Part shown: piece after piece, positions 1-8,788 of the stretch | How the letters are laid out: each line of letters opens with the position of its first letter | How positions within the stretch are numbered: the first letter of the stretch is position 1 | NCBI RefSeq assembly: GCF_029382225.1 | Contig: NZ_JARLTC010000017.1 | Coordinates: 1 to 64,000, forward strand | Direction of reading: 5' to 3' | From: Spongiactinospora sp. TRM90649 | GTDB lineage: Bacteria > Actinomycetota > Actinomycetes > Streptosporangiales > Streptosporangiaceae | DNA length: 64,000 nt | Translations under genes and position numbers: made by a program | The notes under the pieces: model-generated | The model's input: the letters and a program-made list of their open reading frames with translations, nothing else | Told to the model about the DNA's origin: nothing | Database searches by the model: none

Positions 1-590
1 GCCGCCGTGGTGAACACCTGCATCTGACGCGGCCCGGTCGTCGTGACCTGCACCGGCGTACCCGGAGCCGCACGCAGGCTCGGGTTCAGTTCGAACCAGT
101 CATGCCAGCCACCGTTGGCCGTGACGGCCGGATCCCAGTAACTGGAGATCACCCGCCCGTCCGCCGCCGTGGTGAACACCTGCATCTGACGCGGCCCGGT
201 CGTCGTGACCTGCACCGGCGTACCCGGAGCCGCACGCAGATTCGGGTTCAGTTCGAACCAGTCATGCCAGCCGCCATTCGTGGTGATCGTCGAATTCCAG
301 AAGGTGGAGATCACCCGCCCGTCGCCGGTGGTAGTGAAGATCTGGATCGGCGAGGGACCGGTCGTGATCACGGTGACGGTCGCCCCGGCGGCGGCGCGCA
401 GGTTCGGATTGACCTCGAACCAGCCGTGCCAGCCACCGTTCGTGGTGATCGTCGAACTCCAGAAGGTGGAGATCACCCGCCCGTCGGCCATGGTGGTGAA
501 CAGTTGCCGCGACGGACCGTTCGTCAGGTGGCCGATCGGGGCCGCCGCGCCCGCGCGCAGGTTGGGGTTCAGCTCGGCCCACGTCCTGCT
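1..590 (-). repeat. 162-bp tandem repeats encoding lectin-like blades
   Basis: The 3' part of the LamG gene repeats with a period of 162 bp (54 codons). Positions 1-77 recur essentially identically at 163-239, and the block containing gttcgaaccagtcatgccag recurs near 89 and 251, with a diverged copy near 411 and a weaker one near 570. Each unit encodes a blade with the motif GGWHDWFELNP. Similarity rises toward the window edge, which suggests recent expansion, and the array continues outside the window. Confidence 0.85.
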
Positions 591-3500
591 GCCGGAGTTG
601 ATGGCGTCGTCGCCGCTCCAGTGGGTACCGGCCACCTGGCCCTCGTTGAGGGTGAAGAAGACGTTCTCCGCCTCCGTGCCGGCCGGGCGGTCCGTGCCGT
701 CACCGAGCTCGTTGTCGTTCAGCGCCTCCTCCGTCAGGACCGAGACCTCGGTGGGCAGCGCCAGCGCCCGGATCACCGCCTCGTCGGCCGGGCCGCGGGT
801 GATCCAGAGGTCGTCGACCATGCCGACCCAGTTGCCCGCGCCGGCCGGGCCCGCGCCCAGCCGGACCGAGGTGATCGGGCCGAACGGCTTCCGCCCGTGC
901 AGGAACGACTTGGAGACCGACTCGGCGGCCGACTCCAGCACGCCGTTGACCCACAGCTCGATGACCTGTTCGCGGGCGTTGTACACGATCGCGATGTGGT
1001 CCCAGTCCCCGAACCCGGTGTGGAAGGCGGAGTGCTCGACGCTGGCTCCGGCGTCGCTCGCACTGTCGGTGCCGCGGACTTGGAGCACGTACCGGCCCTT
1101 CCCTGCGTCGTACCTGACGGCCAGCGCGCTGGTGTTCGTCCCCGCCAGGCTCAGCAGGTTCATCGAGTTCGCCGGTGTGCCGTCGGTCTGCACATAGGCC
1201 GAGATGGCGAAGCTCTCCCGCGGGTCGAGCACGGCGGCGTCGATGGAGGCGTAGTCGGCCGAACCACCGGGCAGGGCGATCGAGCCCGCCGCTCCGCCGA
1301 CAGTGCCCGGCACCACGATGGACTCCGGCGTGAACGTCGCCCTTCCGCTGAGCCGCAGCGGCCTTCTGACGCCTTCGCCGCTGTCGTCGCCGTTCTGGTT
1401 CATGTGCCAGACGTGGGTGACGGTGAGCATGTCCTTGGACAGGCCGCCCGCCTCGTCGACGCTGATGATCCGGTCGTAGACCCGTACGTCGTCGATCTTC
1501 CCGAGGAACCGGTCGGTGTCGCCGCCCTTCCACTTGGCCCTGCCGACCACCGTCGCCCCGCCGGCGTGCCAGGGCGAGGTGAAGGCGGCCGGGGTCCCGG
1601 CCTTGCCGTTGACGTAGATCTGAATCTGCCTGGTCACGCTGTCGTAGACGCCGACCAGGTGCACCCATTCGTCCAGCGGAACCGCGTCGGCCGCGGTGGC
1701 CACGACGTGGGTGCTCTCGGCGTCGGCGGTGTTACGGGCGAACTGCCAGCGGTTGAGCGCTTTGGAGTACTTGAGGAAGAAGCCGGAGTGGTAGCCCCCG
1801 TCCTGGCTGACCACGGTGAAGTTGCCGGGCGTCGCCGAGGAGGGCTTGGCCCACGCCGATATCGAGAAGCTCTTGGTCAGGTCGAGTACCGCGGTCCCGC
1901 TGGAGGTGACGTCGGTGTCGGCGCCGTTGAACGCGGCGGCCGTGCCGCGCGCGCCCGGCCGGCCGACCTGGAGGCCCCCCTTGATCACTCCGGTGTACCG
2001 GCCTCCTGCCGAGTCGACCAGGCTCGTCGCGCCGGCGGGATCGTTGAACTTCCAGTGGGCCCTGGGCGCGCGGCCCTCGGCGACCTTGAACGTGAAGGTC
2101 GCCGACCCCTTGGAGAAGTTGCCGGAGGCGTCGGCCACCCGCACGTACAGGGTGTTGCTGCCGGCGACCCGGGGCAGCACCTGGATCGTCTCGGTGGCGG
2201 AGTTCGGCGTGCGCGCCTTGAGCATCGCCGGGGTCGGCTCCCGGTTGACGTCGTAGGCGAACTTGGTCACCGATGAGTCCAGGGTGAGGGTGAAGCGGCC
2301 GTACCGGCCCAGGCCGTCCTGGTAGAGCTGGCTGGGGTTGGCCGGGTCCTCCTCGTTGTAGCCGTCCGGCGCGGCGGAGCTGATGCGTGGCAGGGGCGGC
2401 GCCACCGTGTCGTAGACGAAGTAGCAGGCGCTCGCCGCGCCGTCCGAACTCCACGGCCCCCAGGCGTAGCCGTCGTGCGCGCGGACATGCCAGCTGATGA
2501 CCGTGTCGGCGGGGATCTTCCCGGCGGGGACGCGCACCGAGAACCTGTTGCTCGTCTTGGACGTGGCCGCGTGCTTTGCCGGGGTCAGGTAGGTCCAGGT
2601 GCGGGAGACGCCGCCGCGATCCGTCCATCCGACCACGAACTGGGCCTTGAGCTTCTCTGCGGAGCGGGCGTAGGTGTCCCGGTCCACGAGGTTCTTGGCG
2701 TTCAGGGTGGGCTGGGACCAGTTGAACCGAGCCGGGTTCTCCGGCGCCGCGCACGCGCCGCCCGGCTCGGTCCAAAGCTGGTCGCGCTTGGGCTGGGACG
2801 GTGGCACGTTGTAGTGCACCCGCACCCACGCCCATGGGTCGAAGCGCTTCCAGCCGAGCTGGTCGCCCTCGTCGGCGGCCCGCAACCCGAAGGTGGTGTC
2901 GCGCCAGCCCTTGGCCGCCGCCTCCCTGACACCGGAGGTGACGTTGAAGACCACGTCACCGCCGGGGCAGGTGCTGTTGGCACACCCCGACCAGCCCTTG
3001 GCCACGTTGCGCCGGTCCAGCCGCCGCAGCCAGTTGTCGGAGGTGGAGTTCCACGTGGACTTCGAACTGAACCCCTTGGTCAGGTAGGCGTCCACCGGCC
3101 GTTTGCTGCCCGAGGCCGCCCACACCTCGCGGACGTGCATCTCGGCCGAGATGATCTGCTTGCCGGCCAGCCAGCCCGTCGGCACGCGGTAGAACAGCCG
3201 CTTCTTGTGCGGCGAACCGCAACTGCGCCCGCTGGAGGGCAGCCCGATCGGGCATCGCCCGACGCCCTGGTCGGACTTGAAGTTGTACGCCTCGTAGCCG
3301 GTGCTCGACACCATGAGGTTGGCCGAGCTGCGCGGGGTCCGGTACATCGGATCGATGAAGACCGGGAAGTGGGTGTCGGCCGCGCCGAGCATGGCCGTGT
3401 CAGGGGTGAGCTTCAGCGTGTCCGGGGTGATGTCCACGGGGACGGTGGAGATCTTGGAGGCGTCGCCGGGACCGCTGTCGGTGGCCTCCGTCACCGGGGG

Positions 3501-5219
3501 CGGCACCGGTCCTTCCTCGCCGGGGCCGGTCGCTTCCCCCTCCCCCAGGACGGCCCGCTGCGACACGGACGGTTTCGCGGCGGCGGCGGTCTCGGGCGGG
3601 GGCGGCGTGGAGTCCCACATCAGCGCCTTGGGAGCCTCGAAGATCACGGCACCGGTGGCCGGGTCCACCGCCTGCTGGGAGCCGTCCTCGCCCGCCGTCA
3701 CGGTCAGGTCGGGCGCGGACAGGCCCAGGGTGAGCCCGGCGAGCCGGGGATCGGCGGCCCCGGCCGCCGTCTTGACCACCAGGACGTGGGAGAAGCCCTC
3801 GGCGTTGGCGCGGACCCGCAGGTCGACGTCCGGGCCGAGCACGCCCGCGTACACCGCGGTGTCCGTCTCCAGCACCGGGGCGGGCAGCGGGGTGGGCCAG
3901 GTCAGCGAGATGGTGTGGCCCTGATGCGTGAGCGTGGCCAGCGGGCCGGTACCTCCGGGGGAGAGCCGCAGGTCAACGATCGAGCCGTACGGCGAGAGCA
4001 CGCCGTTCTTGACCCGGAGGTTGTTGTACACCGGCCACCACTCGCCGTCCTTCTTCAGCCGCACCGGGACGAGCCGGCCGGTGGAGTAGAGCCCGCCGTC
4101 GGGCGTGGCGTACACCTGCCGGTCCTCGCCCCGCTCGGAGGAGATCTCCACGAGCTGACGGGTCCGCGCGGCGGCCTCCAGCGCCTGCTCCGGCTTCGGC
4201 ATCGGGTCGGTCGAGGTCGTCCACTGGTTCTCCACAAGCGTCACGTTGTCGATCCGCGCGGTGTACGCGGTGTTCGCGCCGAGGTGGAAGGCGACCTCGC
4301 CCACCGAGGTCTCCAGGCTGGAGTCGAAGGTGTACGTGAACCGCTGGGTCTGCTCGCCGAGCTCCAGTTCCTCGTCCAGGGCGGCGCTGTAGGGGTCCAC
4401 GTTCTCGCGTACCAGCACGCGCGCGGTCACCTGCTCGGTGGCGGAGGCGTCGAAGGCGAGCGTGTAGGTGCGCTTGGGCCGGAGGGTCTTCGCGCCCTGG
4501 CGCACCCATGCCTGCGCCGGTTCCGCCGCCTCGGCCGCGACGTCGGCGCGCAGCACGCCGTCCGGCGCCGTGAGCGTGACCGGCCCCCCGCTCGTCCATG
4601 ACGACGTGCCGGCGGCGAAGTCGCCGTTCTGCACCAGTTGGGTGCTGAAGGAGCCACGGCCGTGGAAGGCCACCTTCTGGTACGTCCATCCGTCGGCCAC
4701 CAGCCGCTGCCTCTCGGCGTCGCCGACCGCGTAGCCATGGCATTCGCCCTTGACCAGTTGGTGGACCGGAACCAGTCCATCGCCCGTGGACGGGGAGGCG
4801 TAGAAGTCGATGCCGTAGTCCCGCCAGCCCGCGGCGAGGACGGCGTCCCGCTCGGCCGGGTCGGCGGTGAAGATCCGGTCGCCGTGCGCCGGGCGGTACA
4901 GGTGGTAGATCGCGACGAGGCCGGTTCCGGCCTCAGGGGCGATGTGCAGGACGACGCCGTCGGAGGCGAACCCGTGGGTGCGCACGGCCTTCTCGTCCTC
5001 GGTCTGCCACCGGGTGAACAGCGTCTTCTCGCAGCCCCCGTACGGCATCCGGCTGCGGTACAGCGGCTTGACCATGCTTTCGGCGACGCCGTCCGCCGCC
5101 GTCGCCGTCGCGACCGGCGCGACCGCCCCGGCCTCCGCGGGCCGGCAGACGCCGGCGATGATCAGGACGGTCGCCAGCACCGTGGCCAGCGTCCAGGTGC
5201 CGATCCCCCGTGCGGGCAC
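1..5219 (-). CDS. Giant secreted LamG / lectin-repeat protein (3' end outside window)
   Basis: Partial CDS: 1739 residues are visible and the frame runs open through position 1. The start is fixed because an in-frame TAA lies directly before the GTG at 5219; no clear Shine-Dalgarno is seen. A signal peptide (about residues 1-31, hydrophobic core then PAEAGA) indicates export. Domains in order: a DUF5648-like repeat (about 45-150, motifs such as IYHLYRPAHGDRIFT), a CBM4/9-like jelly-roll (about 185-330), a DNRLRE-like region (about 620-780), a fibronectin-like stretch, two LamG/concanavalin-like domains (about 1050-1255 and 1275-1495), then C-terminal 54-residue repeats (GGWHDWFELNP) that resemble PLL-type beta-propeller lectin blades. 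A cell-surface carbohydrate- or matrix-binding protein is inferred. No catalytic domain is visible. Confidence 0.85.
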   Translation of the reverse strand, partial: MPARGIGTWTLATVLATVLIIAGVCRPAEAGAVAPVATATAADGVAESMVKPLYRSRMPYGGCEKTLFTRWQTEDEKAVRTHGFASDGVVLHIAPEAGTGLVAIYHLYRPAHGDRIFTADPAERDAVLAAGWRDYGIDFYASPSTGDGLVPVHQLVKGECHGYAVGDAERQRLVADGWTYQKVAFHGRGSFSTQLVQNGDFAAGTSSWTSGGPVTLTAPDGVLRADVAAEAAEPAQAWVRQGAKTLRPKRTYTLAFDASATEQVTARVLVRENVDPYSAALDEELELGEQTQRFTYTFDSSLETSVGEVAFHLGANTAYTARIDNVTLVENQWTTSTDPMPKPEQALEAAARTRQLVEISSERGEDRQVYATPDGGLYSTGRLVPVRLKKDGEWWPVYNNLRVKNGVLSPYGSIVDLRLSPGGTGPLATLTHQGHTISLTWPTPLPAPVLETDTAVYAGVLGPDVDLRVRANAEGFSHVLVVKTAAGAADPRLAGLTLGLSAPDLTVTAGEDGSQQAVDPATGAVIFEAPKALMWDSTPPPPETAAAAKPSVSQRAVLGEGEATGPGEEGPVPPPVTEATDSGPGDASKISTVPVDITPDTLKLTPDTAMLGAADTHFPVFIDPMYRTPRSSANLMVSSTGYEAYNFKSDQGVGRCPIGLPSSGRSCGSPHKKRLFYRVPTGWLAGKQIISAEMHVREVWAASGSKRPVDAYLTKGFSSKSTWNSTSDNWLRRLDRRNVAKGWSGCANSTCPGGDVVFNVTSGVREAAAKGWRDTTFGLRAADEGDQLGWKRFDPWAWVRVHYNVPPSQPKRDQLWTEPGGACAAPENPARFNWSQPTLNAKNLVDRDTYARSAEKLKAQFVVGWTDRGGVSRTWTYLTPAKHAATSKTSNRFSVRVPAGKIPADTVISWHVRAHDGYAWGPWSSDGAASACYFVYDTVAPPLPRISSAAPDGYNEEDPANPSQLYQDGLGRYGRFTLTLDSSVTKFAYDVNREPTPAMLKARTPNSATETIQVLPRVAGSNTLYVRVADASGNFSKGSATFTFKVAEGRAPRAHWKFNDPAGATSLVDSAGGRYTGVIKGGLQVGRPGARGTAAAFNGADTDVTSSGTAVLDLTKSFSISAWAKPSSATPGNFTVVSQDGGYHSGFFLKYSKALNRWQFARNTADAESTHVVATAADAVPLDEWVHLVGVYDSVTRQIQIYVNGKAGTPAAFTSPWHAGGATVVGRAKWKGGDTDRFLGKIDDVRVYDRIISVDEAGGLSKDMLTVTHVWHMNQNGDDSGEGVRRPLRLSGRATFTPESIVVPGTVGGAAGSIALPGGSADYASIDAAVLDPRESFAISAYVQTDGTPANSMNLLSLAGTNTSALAVRYDAGKGRYVLQVRGTDSASDAGASVEHSAFHTGFGDWDHIAIVYNAREQVIELWVNGVLESAAESVSKSFLHGRKPFGPITSVRLGAGPAGAGNWVGMVDDLWITRGPADEAVIRALALPTEVSVLTEEALNDNELGDGTDRPAGTEAENVFFTLNEGQVAGTHWSGDDAINSGSRTWAELNPNLRAGAAAPIGHLTNGPSRQLFTTMADGRVISTFWSSTITTNGGWHGWFEVNPNLRAAAGATVTVITTGPSPIQIFTTTGDGRVISTFWNSTITTNGGWHDWFELNPNLRAAPGTPVQVTTTGPRQMQVFTTAADGRVISSYWDPAVTANGGWHDWFELNPSLRAAPGTPVQVTTTGPRQMQVFTTA

Positions 5220-5454
5220 TTACATCACCGCCCGATCGGGATGGTGCACGCGGCAGCGGAGCGCCGCGGGGGTGACCATGATTAATCGGACCGGCACTGA
5301 TCTGGGCATGGTCGACCTCCGCGCTGACATGGTGAGGCTGGGGGGTGAGAACGCCGGTGGTGCGCCGTCTGACTGCTCTGGCGTAAGTTTCCACAGCGAC
5401 GGCGGGGCGCGTCGTCAGCAAGGAGCGCACTCCTCTACGCACTGCGCGCACTTC

Positions 5455-5655
5455 TCCTGGCTGGGCGAGTTCGTCGCCGCCAGGCGGAAGCAGGCAGAGC
5501 TGATCGACGCCGATCCGGCGGCGATCGTCGGCGTGCTGCAGTGCGTCCTCCTGGTCCCGATGTGCGCCGAACGCCTGGGCGCCCCCGCCCTCCACCCCGA
5601 GATCCTCGATCTGCTCATCGACTTCGTCGCCGCGGGCCCGACCGGGACCCGGTGA
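5455..5655 (+). pseudogene. TetR-family regulator remnant (C-terminal end only)
   Basis: The plus strand encodes about 66 residues ending in a stop at 5653 that read like the ligand-domain C-terminus of a TetR regulator: FVAARRKQAELIDADPAAI, then a hydrophobic helix, then LHPEILDLLIDFVAAG. No HTH domain or start lies upstream. The piece sits between the giant LamG gene and an intact TetR gene on the opposite strand. I read it as a decayed fragment. The stretch 5220-5454 holds nothing else I can support. Confidence 0.55.
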
Positions 5656-5658
5656 TCC

Positions 5659-6237
5659 TCACGTGCCGGCGTTCAGCGATCCCCGTACGGCGGCGTCCAC
5701 CAGATCGTGGACCTCCTGCTCGGTGAAGATGTCGGGCAGTGTCAGCCGCTCCACGATGAGCCAGTTCAGCGCGAGGTAGAGGAGAAGCACCGAGGTCGGG
5801 CCGCCGGGCAGACCCGAGGCGGCGTGATGACTGAGGTTGGCGTCGATGTCCTCACGGATGCGCCTGGTCAGCACCGCGCGCAGCTCGGGACGCCGGGTGG
5901 ACTCAAGCCGGAGTTCGAGCAGGGCCAGGTAGCCGGAGTTGAAGGCGGACACTCGATCCACCAGCTCGTGCATGAGCTCGGCGTAGCGGGCCTGGTCCTG
6001 CGCGCCCTCCTGGCTGCGGGCCATCGTGGCCTCGTCGGGCAGCAGCCGCTCGTAGATACGCCCGCCGACCTGGGTGAACAGGTCGTCGCGGTTGGCGAAG
6101 TAGTTGGAGGCCGTGCCCGGGGGCACGGCCGCCTCCGCGTCCACCGCCCGGAAGGTCAGCCCTCGCGCTCCCTCCTTGGCCAGCACCTCGATGGCCGCGT
6201 CGATCAGCGCCTGCCGTCGCTCGGGATTCCTGCGCAC
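5659..6237 (-). CDS. TetR/AcrR-family transcriptional repressor
   Basis: A 192-residue regulator with an N-terminal TetR HTH (about residues 8-50; VLAKEGARGLTFRAVDAEA then TASNYFANRDDLF) and an all-helical ligand domain. I chose GTG at 6237 because GGAG lies 9 nt upstream; the longer TTG start at 6270 would run into the operator palindrome. It is divergent from a RibD/DHFR-like reductase, and a long palindrome lies between them, so it probably represses both itself and that reductase. The ligand is unknown. Confidence 0.88.
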   Translation of the reverse strand: MRRNPERRQALIDAAIEVLAKEGARGLTFRAVDAEAAVPPGTASNYFANRDDLFTQVGGRIYERLLPDEATMARSQEGAQDQARYAELMHELVDRVSAFNSGYLALLELRLESTRRPELRAVLTRRIREDIDANLSHHAASGLPGGPTSVLLLYLALNWLIVERLTLPDIFTEQEVHDLVDAAVRGSLNAGT

Positions 6238-6254
6238 TTGACACCACTCCGTCT

Positions 6255-6292
6255 GTAGTACTACGTTCAAACCACTTCGAACAGAGTACTAC
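6255..6292. promoter_or_regulatory. 38-bp palindrome, probable TetR operator
   Basis: GTAGTACT (6255-6262) is mirrored by AGTACTAC (6285-6292), and the inner GTTC (6265-6268) is mirrored by GAAC (6279-6282). The symmetry is centred between the divergent TetR and reductase starts, the usual place for a TetR-family operator controlling both directions. Confidence 0.7.
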
Positions 6293-6308
6293 GCCGGGAG
6301 TGAATCGT

Positions 6309-6881
6309 ATGCGAAAGCTTGTCTACTATGTCGGCGTCTCGCTCGACGGCTACATCTCGGGCCCCAACGACGAGTTCGACTTCTACCCCGTGTCGGACCA
6401 GATGGCCGCCTGGATCAACGACCGTTACCCCGAGATGCTCCCCACCCATGTGCGCAGGCTGGTCGGCCTTGAGGACGCGCCCAACAGGGCCTTCGACACG
6501 CTGGTGATGGGTCGCGGCACCTATGAGCCGGCTCTGGCCATCCCCACCACCAGCCCTTACGCCCACCTGCGCCAGTACATCGTCTCCAGCACGCTGACGA
6601 TCGACGACCCCACGGTCCATGTGGAGACCGGCGACCCGATCGAGCTCGTCCGGCGCCTGAAGGCCGAGGACACCGGCATGGACATCTACCTCTGCGGCGG
6701 CGGCAAGCTGGCCGCCTCCCTGCTCCCGGAGATCGACGAGATCATCCTCAAGAGCTACCCGGTGGTGGCGGGCGCGGGCATCCCCATGTTCTCCGGAGAG
6801 TTCCGCCCCACCATGTTCACCCCCACCGCACGCGAGTCCTTCGACAACGGCACCCAGGTCACCTGGCTCACCCGGGCCTAG
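6309..6881 (+). CDS. Dihydrofolate reductase / RibD C-terminal family reductase
   Basis: A 190-residue protein beginning MRKLVYYVGVSLDGYISG, the N-terminal signature of the RibD C-terminal/DHFR-like family, with the later motifs DTLVMGRGTYE and DIYLCGGGKLAASLL. These proteins are NAD(P)H-dependent reductases, mostly of unknown substrate. ATG at 6309 has GGGAG about 9 nt upstream (6296-6300); a GTG at 6300 overlaps that site. It is divergent from the TetR gene across a palindrome, so induction by a TetR ligand is inferred. It differs in sequence from the second reductase of this family at 46677-47297. Confidence 0.88.
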   Translation: MRKLVYYVGVSLDGYISGPNDEFDFYPVSDQMAAWINDRYPEMLPTHVRRLVGLEDAPNRAFDTLVMGRGTYEPALAIPTTSPYAHLRQYIVSSTLTIDDPTVHVETGDPIELVRRLKAEDTGMDIYLCGGGKLAASLLPEIDEIILKSYPVVAGAGIPMFSGEFRPTMFTPTARESFDNGTQVTWLTRA

Positions 6882-6899
6882 TGCCCAAAAGGAGAAAGC

Positions 6900-7058
6900 A
6901 TGCATATCAAGCTTCCCCCCACGATCACCCAGGCCAAGACCGGGCACCAGGCCCGAGCGCCGCGCCGGCACGACCAGCCGGACCGCGACCTCAAGCCCAC
7001 GGGCCGCACCAACCTCTCCCGCCGCCCGACCGCCGCCCCTCGCCGCGCGGGGTACTGA
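6900..7058 (+). CDS. Small basic protein (52 aa), unknown
   Basis: An ATG at 6900 follows AGGAGA (6890-6895) and opens a 52-codon frame ending TGA at 7058. The product is rich in Arg and Pro (many R, P, T and H; motifs RAPRRHDQP and RRPTAAPRRAG) with no membrane segment or signal peptide. It lies 18 nt after the reductase stop in the same direction, so it is probably cotranscribed. I recognise no family. The strong ribosome binding site and operon position are the evidence; the low-complexity composition argues for caution. Confidence 0.45.
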   Translation: MHIKLPPTITQAKTGHQARAPRRHDQPDRDLKPTGRTNLSRRPTAAPRRAGY

Positions 7059-7072
7059 GCGATGAGCCTCCC

Positions 7073-8023
7073 TCAGGGGCTGCGGAAGTTCGCACGGTAG
7101 GCCCTCGGGTTGGTCCCGACCCGCCTGGCGAAATGGTGCCGAAGGGCCTCGATCGAGCCGAATCCCGTCATCCGCGCGATCCGCTCCACTGGCAGGGTGG
7201 TCGTCTCCAGCAGTTCCCTGGCCCGCCGTACGCGCTGGTCGAGCAGCCACTGCAGCGGCGTCATGCCCAGCCTGGCGCGGAAGCGGCGCGACAGGCTGCG
7301 CGTACTGATGGCCGCCTGCCCCGCGATGTCGGCCAAGGTCACCGGCCTGTCCAGGTTGTCGTGCATCCACTGCAGGGCCGAGGCGAGATCGTCCGGGTCG
7401 CCCTCGGGGTCGCGGTGCTCGATGAACTGGGCCTGGCCCCCGGAGCGCTGAGGCGGCATGACGATCGCCCGGGCGGCGTCGGCCGCGGTGGCCGCGCCGA
7501 GGTCTCGCCGCACCATGTGCAGGCACAGGTCCAGCCCGGCCGCGACTCCGGCGGAGGTCAGGACGTCCCCCTCGTCGACGAAAAGGACCGATGGATCCAC
7601 CTCGATGGCAGGGAAGTCTCGTGCCAGCTGATCGGCGAGATACCAGTGGGTGGTGGCGCGGCGGTCGTCGAGAAGCCCGGCCGCCGCGAGTACGAACGCA
7701 CCCGTGCAGATGGAAGCCACCCGGCAGCCTCGGGTCGCGGCTGCGCGCACCGCCCGCAGCACCTCCGGAGTCGCCGGCCGCTCAGGGTCGCCGCCCGGCA
7801 CGATCACGGTGTCGGCGGTGAGCGCGCCGCCGAGGCCATACTTCGGGGAGATCTGGAAGAGGTCCTGGTCCCAGGCCGTGGCGTTCAGCGGCCGATCGGC
7901 GCACACCCGCACCTCATAGGCGGGGCTCAGATCCGCTTTCCGCGCGGCGGCGAACACCTGGGCGGGGATCGCCAGATCAAAGGCCACCACCCCGTCGAAG
8001 GCCAGAACGGCGACGACATGCAT
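7073..8023 (-). CDS. GlxA-family transcriptional regulator (DJ-1/PfpI domain plus AraC HTH)
   Basis: A 316-residue protein with an N-terminal DJ-1/PfpI class I amidotransferase-like domain (about 1-190, nucleophile-type Cys106 in SICTGAF) and a C-terminal AraC double HTH (about 215-310; LADIAGQAAISTRSLSRRF and RIARMTGFGSIEALRHHF). This layout is typical of GlxA/FtrA regulators. It is divergent from a stand-alone DJ-1/PfpI protein 99 bp away, which it may regulate. ATG at 8023 begins MHVVAVLAFDGVVAFDLA, matching the usual family N-terminus. The upstream ribosome site is weak. Confidence 0.9.
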   Translation of the reverse strand: MHVVAVLAFDGVVAFDLAIPAQVFAAARKADLSPAYEVRVCADRPLNATAWDQDLFQISPKYGLGGALTADTVIVPGGDPERPATPEVLRAVRAAATRGCRVASICTGAFVLAAAGLLDDRRATTHWYLADQLARDFPAIEVDPSVLFVDEGDVLTSAGVAAGLDLCLHMVRRDLGAATAADAARAIVMPPQRSGGQAQFIEHRDPEGDPDDLASALQWMHDNLDRPVTLADIAGQAAISTRSLSRRFRARLGMTPLQWLLDQRVRRARELLETTTLPVERIARMTGFGSIEALRHHFARRVGTNPRAYRANFRSP

Positions 8024-8122
8024 GTGGCCAGATCTTACGCATGCTGGGCGTTCGAGCCACTGGTTACTCCGCCCACACGCCAACATACTGATGCGGCCCC
8101 CCTTATCCCCTGTGGAGGTCAC

Positions 8123-8719
8123 ATGCGCTCGCTTAACGTGCATACCGTCCTGTACGACGACGTCGAGGACCAGGATTTCATCGGCCCGATCGCGGTTTTC
8201 GGCGTCCTGGAACACGTACGGCACACCTACGTCACCGCCGACGGCCCGCGAGTGGTGACCACCGCTTCCGGGGCCGAGATCACTGTGCGGGCCCCCTGGT
8301 CGCCCGGCACCGCGGACGTGATCCTGGTGCCAGGAGGCGGTTACGGCGAAGGCTCCGGCGTGGAGCGCGAGGTGATCCGCGGCGCGCTGCCGCGTGCACT
8401 GGCCTCGGCTGCCCGGCCAGGACTCCTCCTGGCCGCGGTGTGCACCGGCACGCAACTGCTCGCCGCGGCGGGGATCACAAACGGCCGCCCCTGCGCCACC
8501 CACCACGTCGCCGAAGACGACGTTCGAGCGCGGGGTGGCGACATCGTCAGGGCCAGAGTCGTCGACGACGGCGACCTGGTCACCTCCGGCGGCGTCACCT
8601 CCGGCCTTGACCTGGGACTGTGGCTGGCCGAACGCTTCTACGGCCCGCAGGCCGCCCTGCTCGCCGAGGAGGTGCTGGAGTACCAGCGCCGCGGCACCGT
8701 CTGGCGTGCCGTGGAGTGA
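8123..8719 (+). CDS. DJ-1/PfpI family protein
   Basis: A 198-residue single-domain DJ-1/PfpI protein. Cys107 sits in the nucleophile elbow (AVCTGTQLLAAAG), followed by ATHHVAEDDVRARGGD, as in isonitrile hydratase-like and ThiJ-like members. The start is secure: GGAGG at 8113-8117 precedes ATG 8123. It is divergent from the GlxA regulator, and the shared 100-bp spacer presumably carries both promoters. The substrate cannot be read from sequence; isonitrile hydratase is one possibility among several. Confidence 0.85.
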   Translation: MRSLNVHTVLYDDVEDQDFIGPIAVFGVLEHVRHTYVTADGPRVVTTASGAEITVRAPWSPGTADVILVPGGGYGEGSGVEREVIRGALPRALASAARPGLLLAAVCTGTQLLAAAGITNGRPCATHHVAEDDVRARGGDIVRARVVDDGDLVTSGGVTSGLDLGLWLAERFYGPQAALLAEEVLEYQRRGTVWRAVE

Positions 8720-8788
8720 CTCCTTCGGCCCTCTCAGGACCGGACGCCCCCTCGCGCAGTGCGGCGGCCCCGGCTCGCACATCGCGGT

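Noticed and set aside
102..2276. Large plus-strand frame at the left edge
   Set aside because: It is the shadow of the LamG gene; the minus strand carries clear domains and a signal peptide.
5220..5279. Short in-frame upstream reading frame (19 residues) ending directly before the LamG start
   Set aside because: No ribosome site is visible and chance frames of this length are common in GC-rich DNA; kept out for lack of support.
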